DNA from: Motacilla alba alba | Lineage: Eukaryota; Chordata; Aves; Passeriformes; Motacillidae | Length of the DNA: 64,000 bases | Assembly (NCBI RefSeq): GCF_015832195.1 | Contig: NC_052033.1 | Coordinates: forward strand, 5,642,001-5,706,000 | Direction of reading: 5' to 3' | Shown here: piece after piece, positions 11,701-28,800 of the stretch | Numbering within the stretch: the first letter of the stretch is position 1 | Layout: every line of letters begins with the position of its first letter | Position numbers and translations under genes: made by a program | The notes under the pieces: model-generated | Database searches by the model: none | What the model was told of the DNA's origin: nothing | Seen by the model: the letters and a program-made list of their open reading frames with translations, nothing else

Positions 11701-12424
11701 ACAGTCCCCCACTGGACTCTGGTGGTGCTCAGCACTCAGTCACCAACCCGAGGCTTTCATGAGCATGTGCCAGACCTCAGAGATCCTGCTTTTGGCTTTA
11801 CCAGATTGTGTCTTTGAGGGCTGCGTGTGCCTGGTGCCGGGTGGCATTTGTCCCAGTTCGGGTAGGGAAGGTGTCCCCATGGGAACTGGTTGTGATGGTT
11901 CCCGCAGCTCTCGGGGGGCAGAAAGAGGAAACTGTGGGGCAGAATCACCCCCTGCCCTGATGATACTGAATGTGCAAGCAAGCAAACGAGCCGGCTCTGT
12001 TTTACAGCCCAGCTTTGCAGCTGAGATGATTTATGGATCAGGTGGGATGAAAAACGTTGGTGTAAAACCAGGCTGAACCCCCCGGGCCTGGCCAATTGCT
12101 CACTTGGATCCTTGGGGCCCTCTCAAGGAAAACTCCAGGTGGGCGTAATGAAACCACAAACCCCCACATCGGAAAGAGGCCTCACCCAACCCCTGGCCAG
12201 CTGTGTCTCACACTCTGGAAAGGGGAAACAATCAGGTGGGAAAGCGTGAGCTCCACCAGGCTGGGAGCCTGGAACCTCCTGGTGCTCCTTTGGCAAGGAG
12301 GGGAGCTCAGGGCAGGACTTGGGAAGGGCTGGTTCCTTCCTGCCTCTGCACTTTCTGAGGGATAAACCCTCCTCGGAGACAGGAGGAAAAGCATTTCCCG
12401 TGGGATAAGGATTCAAACACACCT
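8723..12424. other. Intergenic; AT-rich unique blocks, no gene recognised
   Basis: Contains lower-GC, non-repetitive stretches at about 8930-9090, 9690-9960 and 10420-10620 that stand out from the GC-rich surroundings. No exon recognised. Confidence 0.55.
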
Positions 12425-12777
12425 CTGTGTGTGCTGAGCCCTGCCAGGGCCTGAAGGGGCTCCAGGAGAGGGACTGGGGACAGGGCACGGAGGGACGGGA
12501 CACAGGGAATGGTTCAGACTGACACAGGGCAGGGCTGGATGGGATATTGGGAACTGAGGAGTGTTCCTTGGCAGGGCGGGCAGCCCTGGCACAGAGTGCC
12601 CAGAGCAGCTGGGGCTGCCCCTGGATCCCTGGCAGTGCCCAAGGCCAGGCTGGACACTGGGGCTGGGATGACCTGGGACAGCGGGAGGTGACCCTGGGAC
12701 AGCGGGAGGTGTCCCTGCCATGGCAGGGCTGGCACTGGAGGGGCTCTGAGGTCCCTTCAAACCATTCTGTGATTCCA
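12425..12777 (+). mobile_element. CR1 LINE 3'-end fragment, among the longest in the window
   Basis: Sense orientation from GTGTGCTGAGCCCTGCCAGG to the 3' end CCATTCTGTGATTCC. A short duplication, GGGACAGCGGGAGGTG, occurs at about 12674 and 12694. Confidence 0.88.
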
Positions 12778-14957
12778 GAATTGTTGGTGATTGCAGATGA
12801 TCAGGGCAGGCAGATCACGAAATAATATAAATAGTATAAATAATTTCTCTGAAGAGTGTGGGGAAATGCAGATTTCCTGGAGTGCTTTTCCTGCTTTTGT
12901 GATATATTGCAGAGTCTTGTGGTCACTATTTGCTTCGCTGTCCGTGTCTGGTTTTATCTGTTTGCACTGTTCCTCGGTGCCCTCAGGGCGGGCTGGTCTG
13001 CTCTGTCCAGCTGGTGGCTGAAGGTGCATCACGCCCCAGGCCCCCTGCCCACCCCGGCTGCTCTGTGGGAGGAATTTTGGGCTGCAGGACCCTCCTTGCC
13101 CAGGCCCGTGGGTGGCACTGGGAGAGCCCAGCCTGGAGCCGAGAGTCTGTGCCCGGGTTATCCGTGTGTGAGGCAGAACTCGGGAAGAAACCACGGGAGC
13201 TGGAGGAGAACTGAGGGGCTGGCTTCTGGGGATGCAGGTGAAAATCCCAGCTCAAACCTTTGGGAAGGAGAGCCCTGAGTGGTTCTCACCCTTTCCTGTC
13301 AGTCCGAGCGACATCCATCTCTCCAAGCAGGCCAGAATCAACCTTCTCCTGCAGGCAGCTCGGGATACAACCACGAAACATCATTTACCTCGGCTCCTTG
13401 AAGATATTTGTCACCTCCAGGGGAAGCAGCCCACGGCCCCACCCCTGCTTGCCATTCCACGGGCAGCACCGTGTGCCCCTCTGGCAGAGTGGGCACGGCT
13501 GCAGGGATAAAATCGTCTGTAATATGAGAGAAAGTATCAGCAGAATATTTCTGTAATGAAATGTTAACGATGCCCCAAAGGCCTGGGGCAGGGCAGAGGG
13601 GAGCTCTGCTCTCGCTGCAGTGTCACAGGCAGGGACAGAGGCACAGAAGGCCCTGGCAGGGGCAGGAAAAGGGCCTTCAGTGGGAAATGTGATCTGCCTT
13701 TTCTAGCAAAACCCTGACAGAGACACCGAGTCATCTGCAGGATCTGCTCTGATCGCAGCTGTCTGAATTACTTTTCAGCTGGACAGGGAATGGTTCCCCT
13801 TTGTTTTGGAGGATAAACATCCTCCGTGCTGGAGCTCAGGGCTCGGAGCCAGCCCCGTTTCCCCGTTCCATGGAGGATCCAGCGCTGGGAAGGGGCTGCA
13901 GGGACCATTCTGGGGCTGCTGGGATTACTTTGGGATTGTTGCAGCTCCTGTCTCAGTGATCCTGCAGGCCAGCACTCAGGGGCACTCCGGCAGCAAAGGC
14001 TCTGGTCACGTCCTGAGTGGCACCAAAAGGACGTGGGACATCCCCAGCCTGTGCCAGGGGACACTGCAGGGCACAGCCCCCTCCCCAAGGACCCTGCCTG
14101 GGGAAGCGGGTTGGGATGGGGCGAGCACCTTGGCAGTGCTCAAGGGGAGCTGAAAAGTGAGGAGAGAGATTTGGGGGTTGGGACTGGAGGGTCTTTAAGG
14201 TCCCTTCCAACCCAAACCATTCTGTGATTTTTATTTATTTTTTTAGAAGCAATTTCCATGAGTGCTGGTTTGGTTTTCTCCCAGATGAGCTTTCTGGGCC
14301 CCTCCACACCAGGCTTGTGTTCAGCCCTCACGGTTTCCTGAGGAGCAGGAGCTGAGGTTGTTCCCATCAGCTCTGCAGACGTTCTGATCCTTTTGCTGGC
14401 TGTGGAGTCACAGCCTGAGTACGATGACAGGCAAAAAAAAATACAGCAACTCTGCCTCCCTTTTCCAATGCAAGCCCTTTGCCAGAGCAATAAAAAGCTT
14501 TAAACAATGGCCAGTCATGACAGAAACCAGCCCTGGAGCCGTCTGCCAAAATTCACCTCAAGAAAAGAGGTCCAGAAATAAACAGTAACCTATAAAAAGC
14601 CCCGCAGACTTCGAGAGAGTCCTCTCAGTGTGTTAATTGCTTTCACATCTGGCTCTGAAATGACGAGTGTGTGAGGCAAGGAGAGGCCACCAATAACTCA
14701 CTGCAGCTGAGCACTACAGCGTGTGGGGAGCATCAATCACCCGAGCCATCCGCTTCCACACGGAGACCTCAGGTGCTGGGGCTCACTTTCAGATCTTGTG
14801 TTCAAAGTGCCCTGAAATAACGGGGCTGATGTTAATAAACAGCTTCACAGGTGGGGTATTCCAAGGTAAATGTGGAGAGACCGGGTTCATTGCCCTTTTC
14901 CCCCTCCACTGGAGCAGTTTTTACCTGCCCCTCTTGGGAAGAACTCAGCCCCACGGT
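12778..14957. other. Intergenic; no gene recognised
   Basis: Unique sequence with a CR1 stub at 14183 and an AT-richer block at 14570-14870. Confidence 0.55.
14183..14232 (+). mobile_element. CR1 3'-terminal stub
   Basis: TTTAAGGTCCCTTCCAACCC followed by CATTCTGTGATTTTT is the extreme 3' end of avian CR1, severely 5' truncated. Confidence 0.75.
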
Positions 14958-15110
14958 GACAATGCAGGGTGCAGCAAGGTGGGACAGTGCAGGGTGCAGC
15001 AAGGTGGGACAATGCAGGGTGCAGCAAGGTGGGACAGTGCAGGGTGCAGCAAGGTGGGACAGTGCAGGGTGCAGCAAGGTGGGACAATGCGGGGTGCAGC
15101 AAGGTGGGAC
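14958..15110. repeat. 25-bp minisatellite, six copies
   Basis: GACARTGCAGGGTGCAGCAA plus GGTGG, starts at 14958, 14983, 15008, 15033, 15058, 15083. The copies differ by only one base here and there. Confidence 0.95.
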
Positions 15111-15804
15111 ACAGCAGGGAAAGCGCTGGGGATGGTTTCAGGAGGCCGTTTCTGTGTGCCCAGGAGGTGAGCCCAGCCTGTGAGAGCTCCTGTGAGAGGG
15201 GCAGAGCTGCGGTGGATGCCCTGCACCCCCTGCTCGGGGCTGGTCTCCCCTCTCAGGCCAGGGCTGCCCCTCGTGGGGCTCAGGGGGGCTCCTGCTGGAG
15301 CAGCTGGGGGTTCTGTGCTGGCAGAGCCCCTTGCCTTGCTGGCTGCAGGACATTGTCCCCACTGCCCTGGACACTGTCCCCAGGGCAGGCAGCAAAGGCC
15401 AGAGCTCCCCCAGCCCAGCCCAGAGGGACTGGGGAGGCTCTCCCTGAACCCAGTTTTTGATTTCTGATGGTTCCTGGGCACTGCTGAGAGCGCCACCAGT
15501 AAAGGATGACATTTTCTGAGGCCACCACTGCTGTGATTACAGGAGTGATCCCAGGCTTAACCGTGGGGATGAGCAGAGCCTGCCCGGAGCATCTGTGGTT
15601 TGGTGGTTGTGACTCATCACGAGAGCTCGGGGAGGGGTTTGAGATGATTTATTCATGCCACACTTATTGTTTGGAGAGCTCAGTCAAATGCTGCTCTGGT
15701 TAGACTGAATAATTCAGCCGCCAGTCTACTTTTGGTTTAGTTTTGATCTCTTTATTGCTTTCTCTCTAAGAGCCTCGTGTTCAGAGGTGAAAATCATCTC
15801 TGAG

Positions 15805-15960
15805 AACCCTGGAATGGTTTGGGCCGGGAGGAAACCTCGAGCCCATCTCATCCCACGCCTGCCATGGGCAGTGTAAAAGCACACTAGAACAACCCCCCAG
15901 CGTCCCAGGCTGCTCCAAGCCCCGGCCAGCCCAGGCCACGCTGGGTTCTGTGCTGCTGGG
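15805..15960 (-). mobile_element. Diverged CR1 fragment
   Basis: The order ATGGTTTGGGC, GGAAACCTCGAGCCCATC, CCTGCCATGGGCAG, CCAGGCTGCTCCAAGCC matches antisense CR1 but with many differences, suggesting an older copy. Confidence 0.6.
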
Positions 15961-17819
15961 AAGGAGCAGCTGATCCCTTTCAGGCAGGTGCAGCGTTTCT
16001 GGGAGCCAGAGGAAGATCCAGCGTGAGTGAAGGGTGGCTGGCTGTGCTGGGTACGTGCAGGCTCCCAGGGTGCTGTACAGGGTCTGCATCTGGGTGTTTT
16101 CAGCAGGGCAGCCTCTGACCAGCGTCATGCTGTATTAATAGACAGCAGAATGCAGAGCACACAGAGATTGACAGCCCTTGGCAGTAGATTTTGTGCTCAG
16201 GTATCTAAATGGATCCCTTGAAATTCCAGTTTGGCCAGCCTGGGCTGCCGTGCTGAGAACTGGCACCTCTGCTTCCCATCAGCCTGGTTTTGTTCTTTAT
16301 TCTGGGCTGAGCTGGTCGGGGCTCCAGCACAAGCCGTGTCCTCACGTGTCCACCCGAGTAACTGGCTGTGCCCCAGCACAACTGGGTGGGGACAGTTGGT
16401 AATTTTAGTGATGTTGCAGCTGTTGGAGCTGGAGTCAGGATTAAGGAACCAGGTTTAATTACTCGAATAAATGGTGGTGATGTAAACAGCCTGTCTAATT
16501 CCCTGGGGTGCTCAGAGATCTGGGGTTTTGGGATCGCAGGCTGTGCACTTGGCAGCTCCTTGAGAGTCCCTTGTGGTATTTGACTGTGCCACCTGTGCCA
16601 GTTCTTCTCTTTGCAGCGTTTAGGATGTGTGAGAGGGGGTCTGGGGTGGATTCTAGGAACAGGTTCTCCCCCGAGGGTGCTGGCACTGCCCAGGCTCCCA
16701 GGGAACGGGCACGGCCCCGAGGCTGCCGGAGCTCCAGGAGCCTTTGGACACCCAGGGCGGCCCAGGGTGGGGCTGCTGGGGGTCTGGGCAGGGCCGGGGG
16801 TCCCTAGGGATCCTTGTGGGTCCCTCCCAGCTCGGGGCAGTCTGTGATGCTGGGGGCCCCCCGTGATGTCCCCACTGTCCCTCTGCCCGTGGCGCTGCCC
16901 CGGGAGGTCCTGCCCGGGCTGCACGGAGCACCCCTGGGCCATTTACAACACGATTGAATTATTATTGCCTAATTCAGCAAATGCCTCGGAGCCCTGGGGT
17001 TGCCTCCCACAATCAGTGGTGTCCCTGGCCGGGCAGTGATTCATCTGAGCAGAATTAGCCACGGGCAGGGCGTGAGAGCCGGGCTGGAGCTGGGAGCCTG
17101 CAAGGGGCAGAGCCGGGCTGCTCGCAGGGTGGGTGGGTGTCCTGCTGGGGACAGGGCTGGGCAGCCCTTCCCTGCAATCATTTATCTGCTGTGGCTGCAG
17201 AAAAACCAACTGCTGGGCTGATGCTTTGCTCCAGGTTGGTGGAGCCGATTGCTGCCCCGGCTCAGGCAGGGTGTGTGTTTGAGGTGAAATGAAGATGTGC
17301 TGCACTCTGGGTACTCCGAGCACTCTGGGTTCCCTTTCCTGTCGCTCTCTGGCCGAGGCAGGGCTGCCCGGGGAGCCAGCTCAGGACGGTGGCCAGGGTC
17401 ACCAGGAGCTGGGTACCCCCGGTGCAGTCCCAGTCTGCAGCCGCAGGGGTTGGGGGAATCAGGAGAAGCTGAGGCTGTGAGAGGGCAGAAACACCCAGGG
17501 GACCAAGCCTGGGTCCTGGATGAGCCGTGGACACAGCTGGGAAATGGAGAAAATGAAAATATCCCTCTGGAGAAGGTGAGATGTGGAAGCTGGCACAGCA
17601 GAGCTGGGTGGTGTTCCAGAAGCTGGGCAGAGAGCCCCTGGGTGAGCTGGGGCGCCTGGGCTCGGCCCCAGATCCTCCCCAGCTCCTCCCTGCCTGCTCC
17701 CGGGCCAAAGCCAGCCTTTGCTGTGCCACGGCAGGGCGGGTCAATGGCCAGGACGGGTCACAGAGCCCCGCCAGTGTCACAGAGCCCCCCAGAACGCGTC
17801 ACTGGCCACGGAACCCCCC

Positions 17820-17831
17820 GACCATGGCAAC
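17820..17831 (+). promoter_or_regulatory. Candidate RFX X-box upstream of TEKT3
   Basis: GACCATGGCAAC has a perfect right half (GGYAAC) and an imperfect left half of the RFX palindrome. It lies 1.2 kb upstream of the TEKT3 ATG, where a non-coding first exon would be expected. RFX factors control ciliary genes, including tektins. The site is short and the assignment is inference. Confidence 0.3.
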
Positions 17832-18454
17832 GGCAGAGCCAGGCAGTGCCAGCGCCAGCAGAGCAGCCGGTGATGAGCAGCAGCCCCCCCAGGCGCCCCC
17901 AGGCCTGACGCGAGCCCAGGGGGAGCTGAGCTCACCGAGGGAGGCCCCGCACGGCCGGTACTGTCCCCAGCCCCAGACCCCAGCCCCAGACCCCAGCCCG
18001 GCTGTGCCCGTGCCCAGGGGTGCTGGCAGCTCCCAAGGGGCGTGCCAGGGCATTAATTTCAGCTGGAAATGCTGGAAGAGCAATCCAGCCCATTCCCAAG
18101 GGTTTTTTCTCTCGAACACTTGTCTGTCAGGGTCTACAGGGAAGGATTTGTTGGCAGGGTGGGAGCCAGGGAAAGCATCCCCCACTCTCCAAATGCTGCT
18201 CCCCGGGTAAATACGTGGCACAGGGGCAGGGAATGGCAGCGGCCTGTCCCCAGCAGGGACAAAGGGCCGGGGTGACCGTTTGTGGGAGCAGCACACACAG
18301 GGCAAAGCTTTGCTGGAGCTGAGCGCAGACATCTCCTCCTGGTTCTGCCAAGGTGACCCGGAGCCAGTCACCCCTGGGAAAGCTCTTGTGCTGCGTTTGG
18401 GGCTGTGAGGGTCCCGCTGCCCATCCCAAAGCCTTTGGCCGGGCTGGATCCTGG

Positions 18455-18668
18455 CATGAGACTCTCTGGCCTGGACTGGAAGGGACCATCCAGTGCCAGC
18501 CCTGCCATGGCAGGGACACCTCCCACTGTCCCAGGGACACCTCCCACTGTCCCAGTGCTCCCAGCCCCACGTCCAGCCTGGCCTTGGGCATTCCAGGGAT
18601 CCAGGGGCAGCTCCAGCTGCTCTGGGCACCTGTGCCAGGGCTGCCCACCCTGCCAGGGGAGGTCATTA
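18455..18668 (-). mobile_element. CR1 LINE 3'-end fragment
   Basis: Antisense CR1: CTGGAAGGGACCATCCAGTG, TGCCATGGCAGGGACACC (with CACCTCCCACTGTCCCAGGG duplicated), then the GGATCCAGGGGCAGC core and CTGCCCACCCTGCCAGGG. It lies about 350 bases before the TEKT3 first coding exon. Confidence 0.82.
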
Positions 18669-19026
18669 GATTGACTGGGAAAATGAAGGGATAAGGGGAA
18701 ATAAGGAATTAAGGAATAAGGAAAACAAAGGTACAAGATCTGGCATCCTCCCACTCAGCCGTGATTTGTCTCTCTCCTCATTTCAAGACCTGACACAAGC
18801 CACCCACAGCAAATCTGGTCTCAAATCCCTCCCAGTGCAAAGGCCTGGGGCGCTGTCAGAGGGGATTTACGTTCAGGAGCTTTAGGGGCTCTGTGGGTGC
18901 CCTGGGCAGGGCCGGGCCCATCACAAGCCGGGTGTGTCTGTAAGAGGTTCCACAAGGACAGGAACTTTCTGAGCGAGGTTTCCCTCTGCCCCCTTTGCGC
19001 AGGCCCTGCACCAGCAGCATTCCAGG

Positions 19027-25711
<6,685 letters not shown>

Positions 25712-25850
25712 GCGCCCGGCGCCCGCCGCACGCCGCGTCCCCCTTCCCTCAGCTTCTCCGCAAATACACTGTTGCAATTTCACGACTTTGTTGGGATTTC
25801 ATTTCCTGGCGTAAACTCCGGGTAGGAATTAAATGAGTGTTTTGTTTGTT
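25712..25850 (+). terminator. TEKT3: TEKT3 3'UTR and candidate polyadenylation signals
   Basis: A variant hexamer AATACA is at 25763-25768 and a stronger ATTAAA at 25828-25833, followed by a GT-rich stretch (TGAGTGTTTTGTTTGTTGGG) that could serve as the downstream element. No canonical AATAAA is found within 150 bases of the stop. The cleavage site is not determined. Confidence 0.5.
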
Positions 25851-28800
25851 GGGTTACCAGGATGATTCTTTTCCTTTGTATTTTCTCTTTCACTGTGCGC
25901 CAGGAAGGAGCGGAAAATATCCTGTATGTCACCAAATCCACCCACGGGGATCCATCCCTACCCTTCCAGGCCGTGTTTTCAGGAGAAAAACTGCCGTGTC
26001 TTCCTCCTTTTGAGTGTGTGTGATGTGGAGAAGGCACAAGGGGAAGTAAAGCCACTTGCCAGAATAATGAGCTGCTGACATCCAGGATGGATTTTTAATG
26101 GTGCAGCAGAAGAAACACAAACTGTCCCGGAAAGAGTTGCAGTTTGTGCTGTTCCTAAAATAGAAAAATGTGCATTTTAAGCTGATTTCTAATGATAATT
26201 GTCTTGCTTTTGAAAAAATGTTGAATGCCATCAAAAATGTCAGTGCTGGGGTCTTAAAAAGAGGAAGTAGGTTTGACTTGGAGAAAGTTCATTGAAGAAA
26301 ATGCTGTGGGTTTAATTTTGGGTTCCTGGTTTAACCTCTCATGTGTAGTTCCTTGCCAGGAGCACCAAAGCACTTTGAAGATAAAGAGATTAATTGGTGT
26401 TTAAGCCCCTCTGGCTGCACGGAGCCTTCTCTCCTGCTGTAAATCCTGATTTTACCAAGTAATCTTCAGAGGGATAAGTCTTCAATCAATCTGAGTGTGA
26501 AAGTCACGTTGCAGTTTCTCTCCTTAGGCTATCACAACCTGAGTATTTGAAGCTCAGCTGTTGAGCTCAGCCTAGAGCCGGCGGGCACCAGGAATGCCAA
26601 AGGGGCAGAAGCTCGAGTCCCTCCCTCGGGAACCCAGGGCAGGGACCCCCAGCCCAGCGTGGGGCTCGCAGGAGCTGGGAGCACTTTCCTTGTCTGCCCC
26701 TCCTCACCCCACGGAGCCTCTGCCCTCCCAGCCCCTCCTGGCCTCAGCGTCCTGGCAGGATCTCCCTCCCAGCACCAGCCCTAAACAGGAAGCAATTGTC
26801 TTTCTAACCTTTTTTTTTTTCTTTACTAGCACTTTTGTCGAGACTAAAAATAGATTTCCTCTACTTTGTGTGTGTCCTGGGGCCGGAGCCCGTCGGGGGC
26901 AGCAGCCACCCTTTCCAAAGGAAAGAGACAACCGTGAGCAGGAGAGACTGCCCGGCCGATCCCACCTGGCCTTTCTGCACTTCCCCGCCTCCCAGGGGAG
27001 CCAGGGGCAGCTGAGCTCGGTTTTTGTCAGCAGCCTTGCTGGCCTCGGGCTGCTCCGTGCTGTTCTCTGCCTGTGCTGCTGTCCCCAGCCCCGGTGACCT
27101 TGGCTGCTCCGCTCATCTGCAGACCCACCCCAGATGTTCTCAGGCAGAGCTGCCAGGCTTTTGGGCCCCAGCAGTCTGTCCCCAGCTGAGCGGGGGGCAG
27201 CAGAGGCACCCACAGCCCTTTCCTTAAAGGCTCCAGCCTTGGAGTGCCCGGAGCCAAGTCCTGGCACCAGTGACAGCTTTGCCCTCGCTTCACTTCCACC
27301 TTTGGTTTGAGTCACGTCAGAAATATCTGGGCTTTGTTGCACAATGAGGGCACACCAGGTTCAGTCTCCACTTTTCTCCAGTTTTGCTTTCAGAGCTCCC
27401 CAAACACTGATCCTTCCGCTGGCAGCTCCTTTAGGGCTCTCTCCTAACTGCCCGCATTTGTGCGGCGCTGCAATTACCCAGCTCCATTTCCTCTTGCTGT
27501 CCTGGCCTCTCCGTGCTCCTTTCCAAGCACTGCCAAAGAGTTTCTTTCCTCTGTTTGAGCCATGACCAGAGGAATTTCAGCTTCAGCTCCTCTAATTTCT
27601 TTCACAAATACTTTCCACTTTCCTGCAGCAATTTCCCAGACGTTAGAGAATTCCCAGGCCCCTCTGGGGTTTCGTTCTCTCCACGCCAGTTTTCCATACG
27701 TTGACAGCCCTGGTGTTACTCCTGGCAGCTGACATCCCCCGGCCCCCGGCACTTTGATGGGGCATCCTGCGTGTGCTTCAGCATGAGTCTCCTCCTGGCC
27801 CTGGGGGAGCCTGCCCTGCCCCAAAGCCCTGTCAGGGGGGTCTCCGGGGACGGGCCTGGGTGCAGTTCCAGCGAGCACGAGGCTCTCCTGCGCAGGGAGG
27901 GATTTGCTTTCCATGACAGAGCTGCTGCTGAGTGAAGCTGCTCCATTTAATCCCTGCAGGGCCGGCTCTGGGATTTGAGCTGCCTTTGATGTGCTGGGAG
28001 ATGAAACAGCAGCCCTGCCTCCTCCTGCTGATGGCTGAGATGCCTTTGCTGCCGTGCCATTAAATGATTTCCTTTCAGAGATCATTTCTAAATCACAGCC
28101 CAGGCCCATCATCTGCCTTTCTGCGCTGAGGGGATGGCTCCTTTCTCCACGAGAACGACGCGTCTGCTTTTATTGCTGTTTATTGCTGGTTTATTGCCGC
28201 CTCTATCAGCCAAGTTGCTGAGAAAGTTACTTGGTGGAAATTCCTTTGCCTCTTACAACCATATTCCCACCCCTCTGCATCATTCCGTTTGCATCACTGC
28301 GGCAGAGCTGGGTGTGTAAATTAATTGTGTGCTGACTGGAGGAGAGACAATAAATTAATAAACCCAGGACCCCGTTGCTGCGCGCCAGTGCAGGATCAGG
28401 TGAACACTGCAGGCAGGGCTAGCAAGAAGCTTCTCAGAAAGGAGGTTTTGTTGTTTAAGGAAACAAAAGTCATTGAATGTCCTGGAAGGGTCTGATACAA
28501 ATTTGGGTGAAATCAAAGCTTGCCAAAACCCGTGTTAACAATGTCTTGCATAACCAGTGTAGATTATTGTGCTCCAGGGAGAGAGAATTCCCCAAACTGC
28601 ATCAGCAGTCAGAAAAAACACCAACCCTAAACTCACTGCTATTATGGAAAACAAGGGAGAAAACTTTGGCAAAATGCAGAAGGAAAATCTGGGCAGTGCA
28701 GGATGGCAGAAACGCTCGTGCTGGCTCAGACCAAAGTGCAGCCTCGGGCGCAGCCCCGGCCAGAGCCAACGGGAGATGCTGAGATAAAAGCAGCAGAGCT

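Larger units (their letters stand above)
15111..18454. other. TEKT3 upstream region
   Basis: Unique sequence apart from an old CR1 fragment. Any non-coding TEKT3 first exon should lie here or just beyond, but I could not define it. Confidence 0.5.

Noticed and set aside
1..18900. CDRT4 or TVP23-like genes expected upstream of TEKT3 by human synteny
   Set aside because: I searched the translated frames by eye and saw no matching peptide; they may lie outside the window or be absent.
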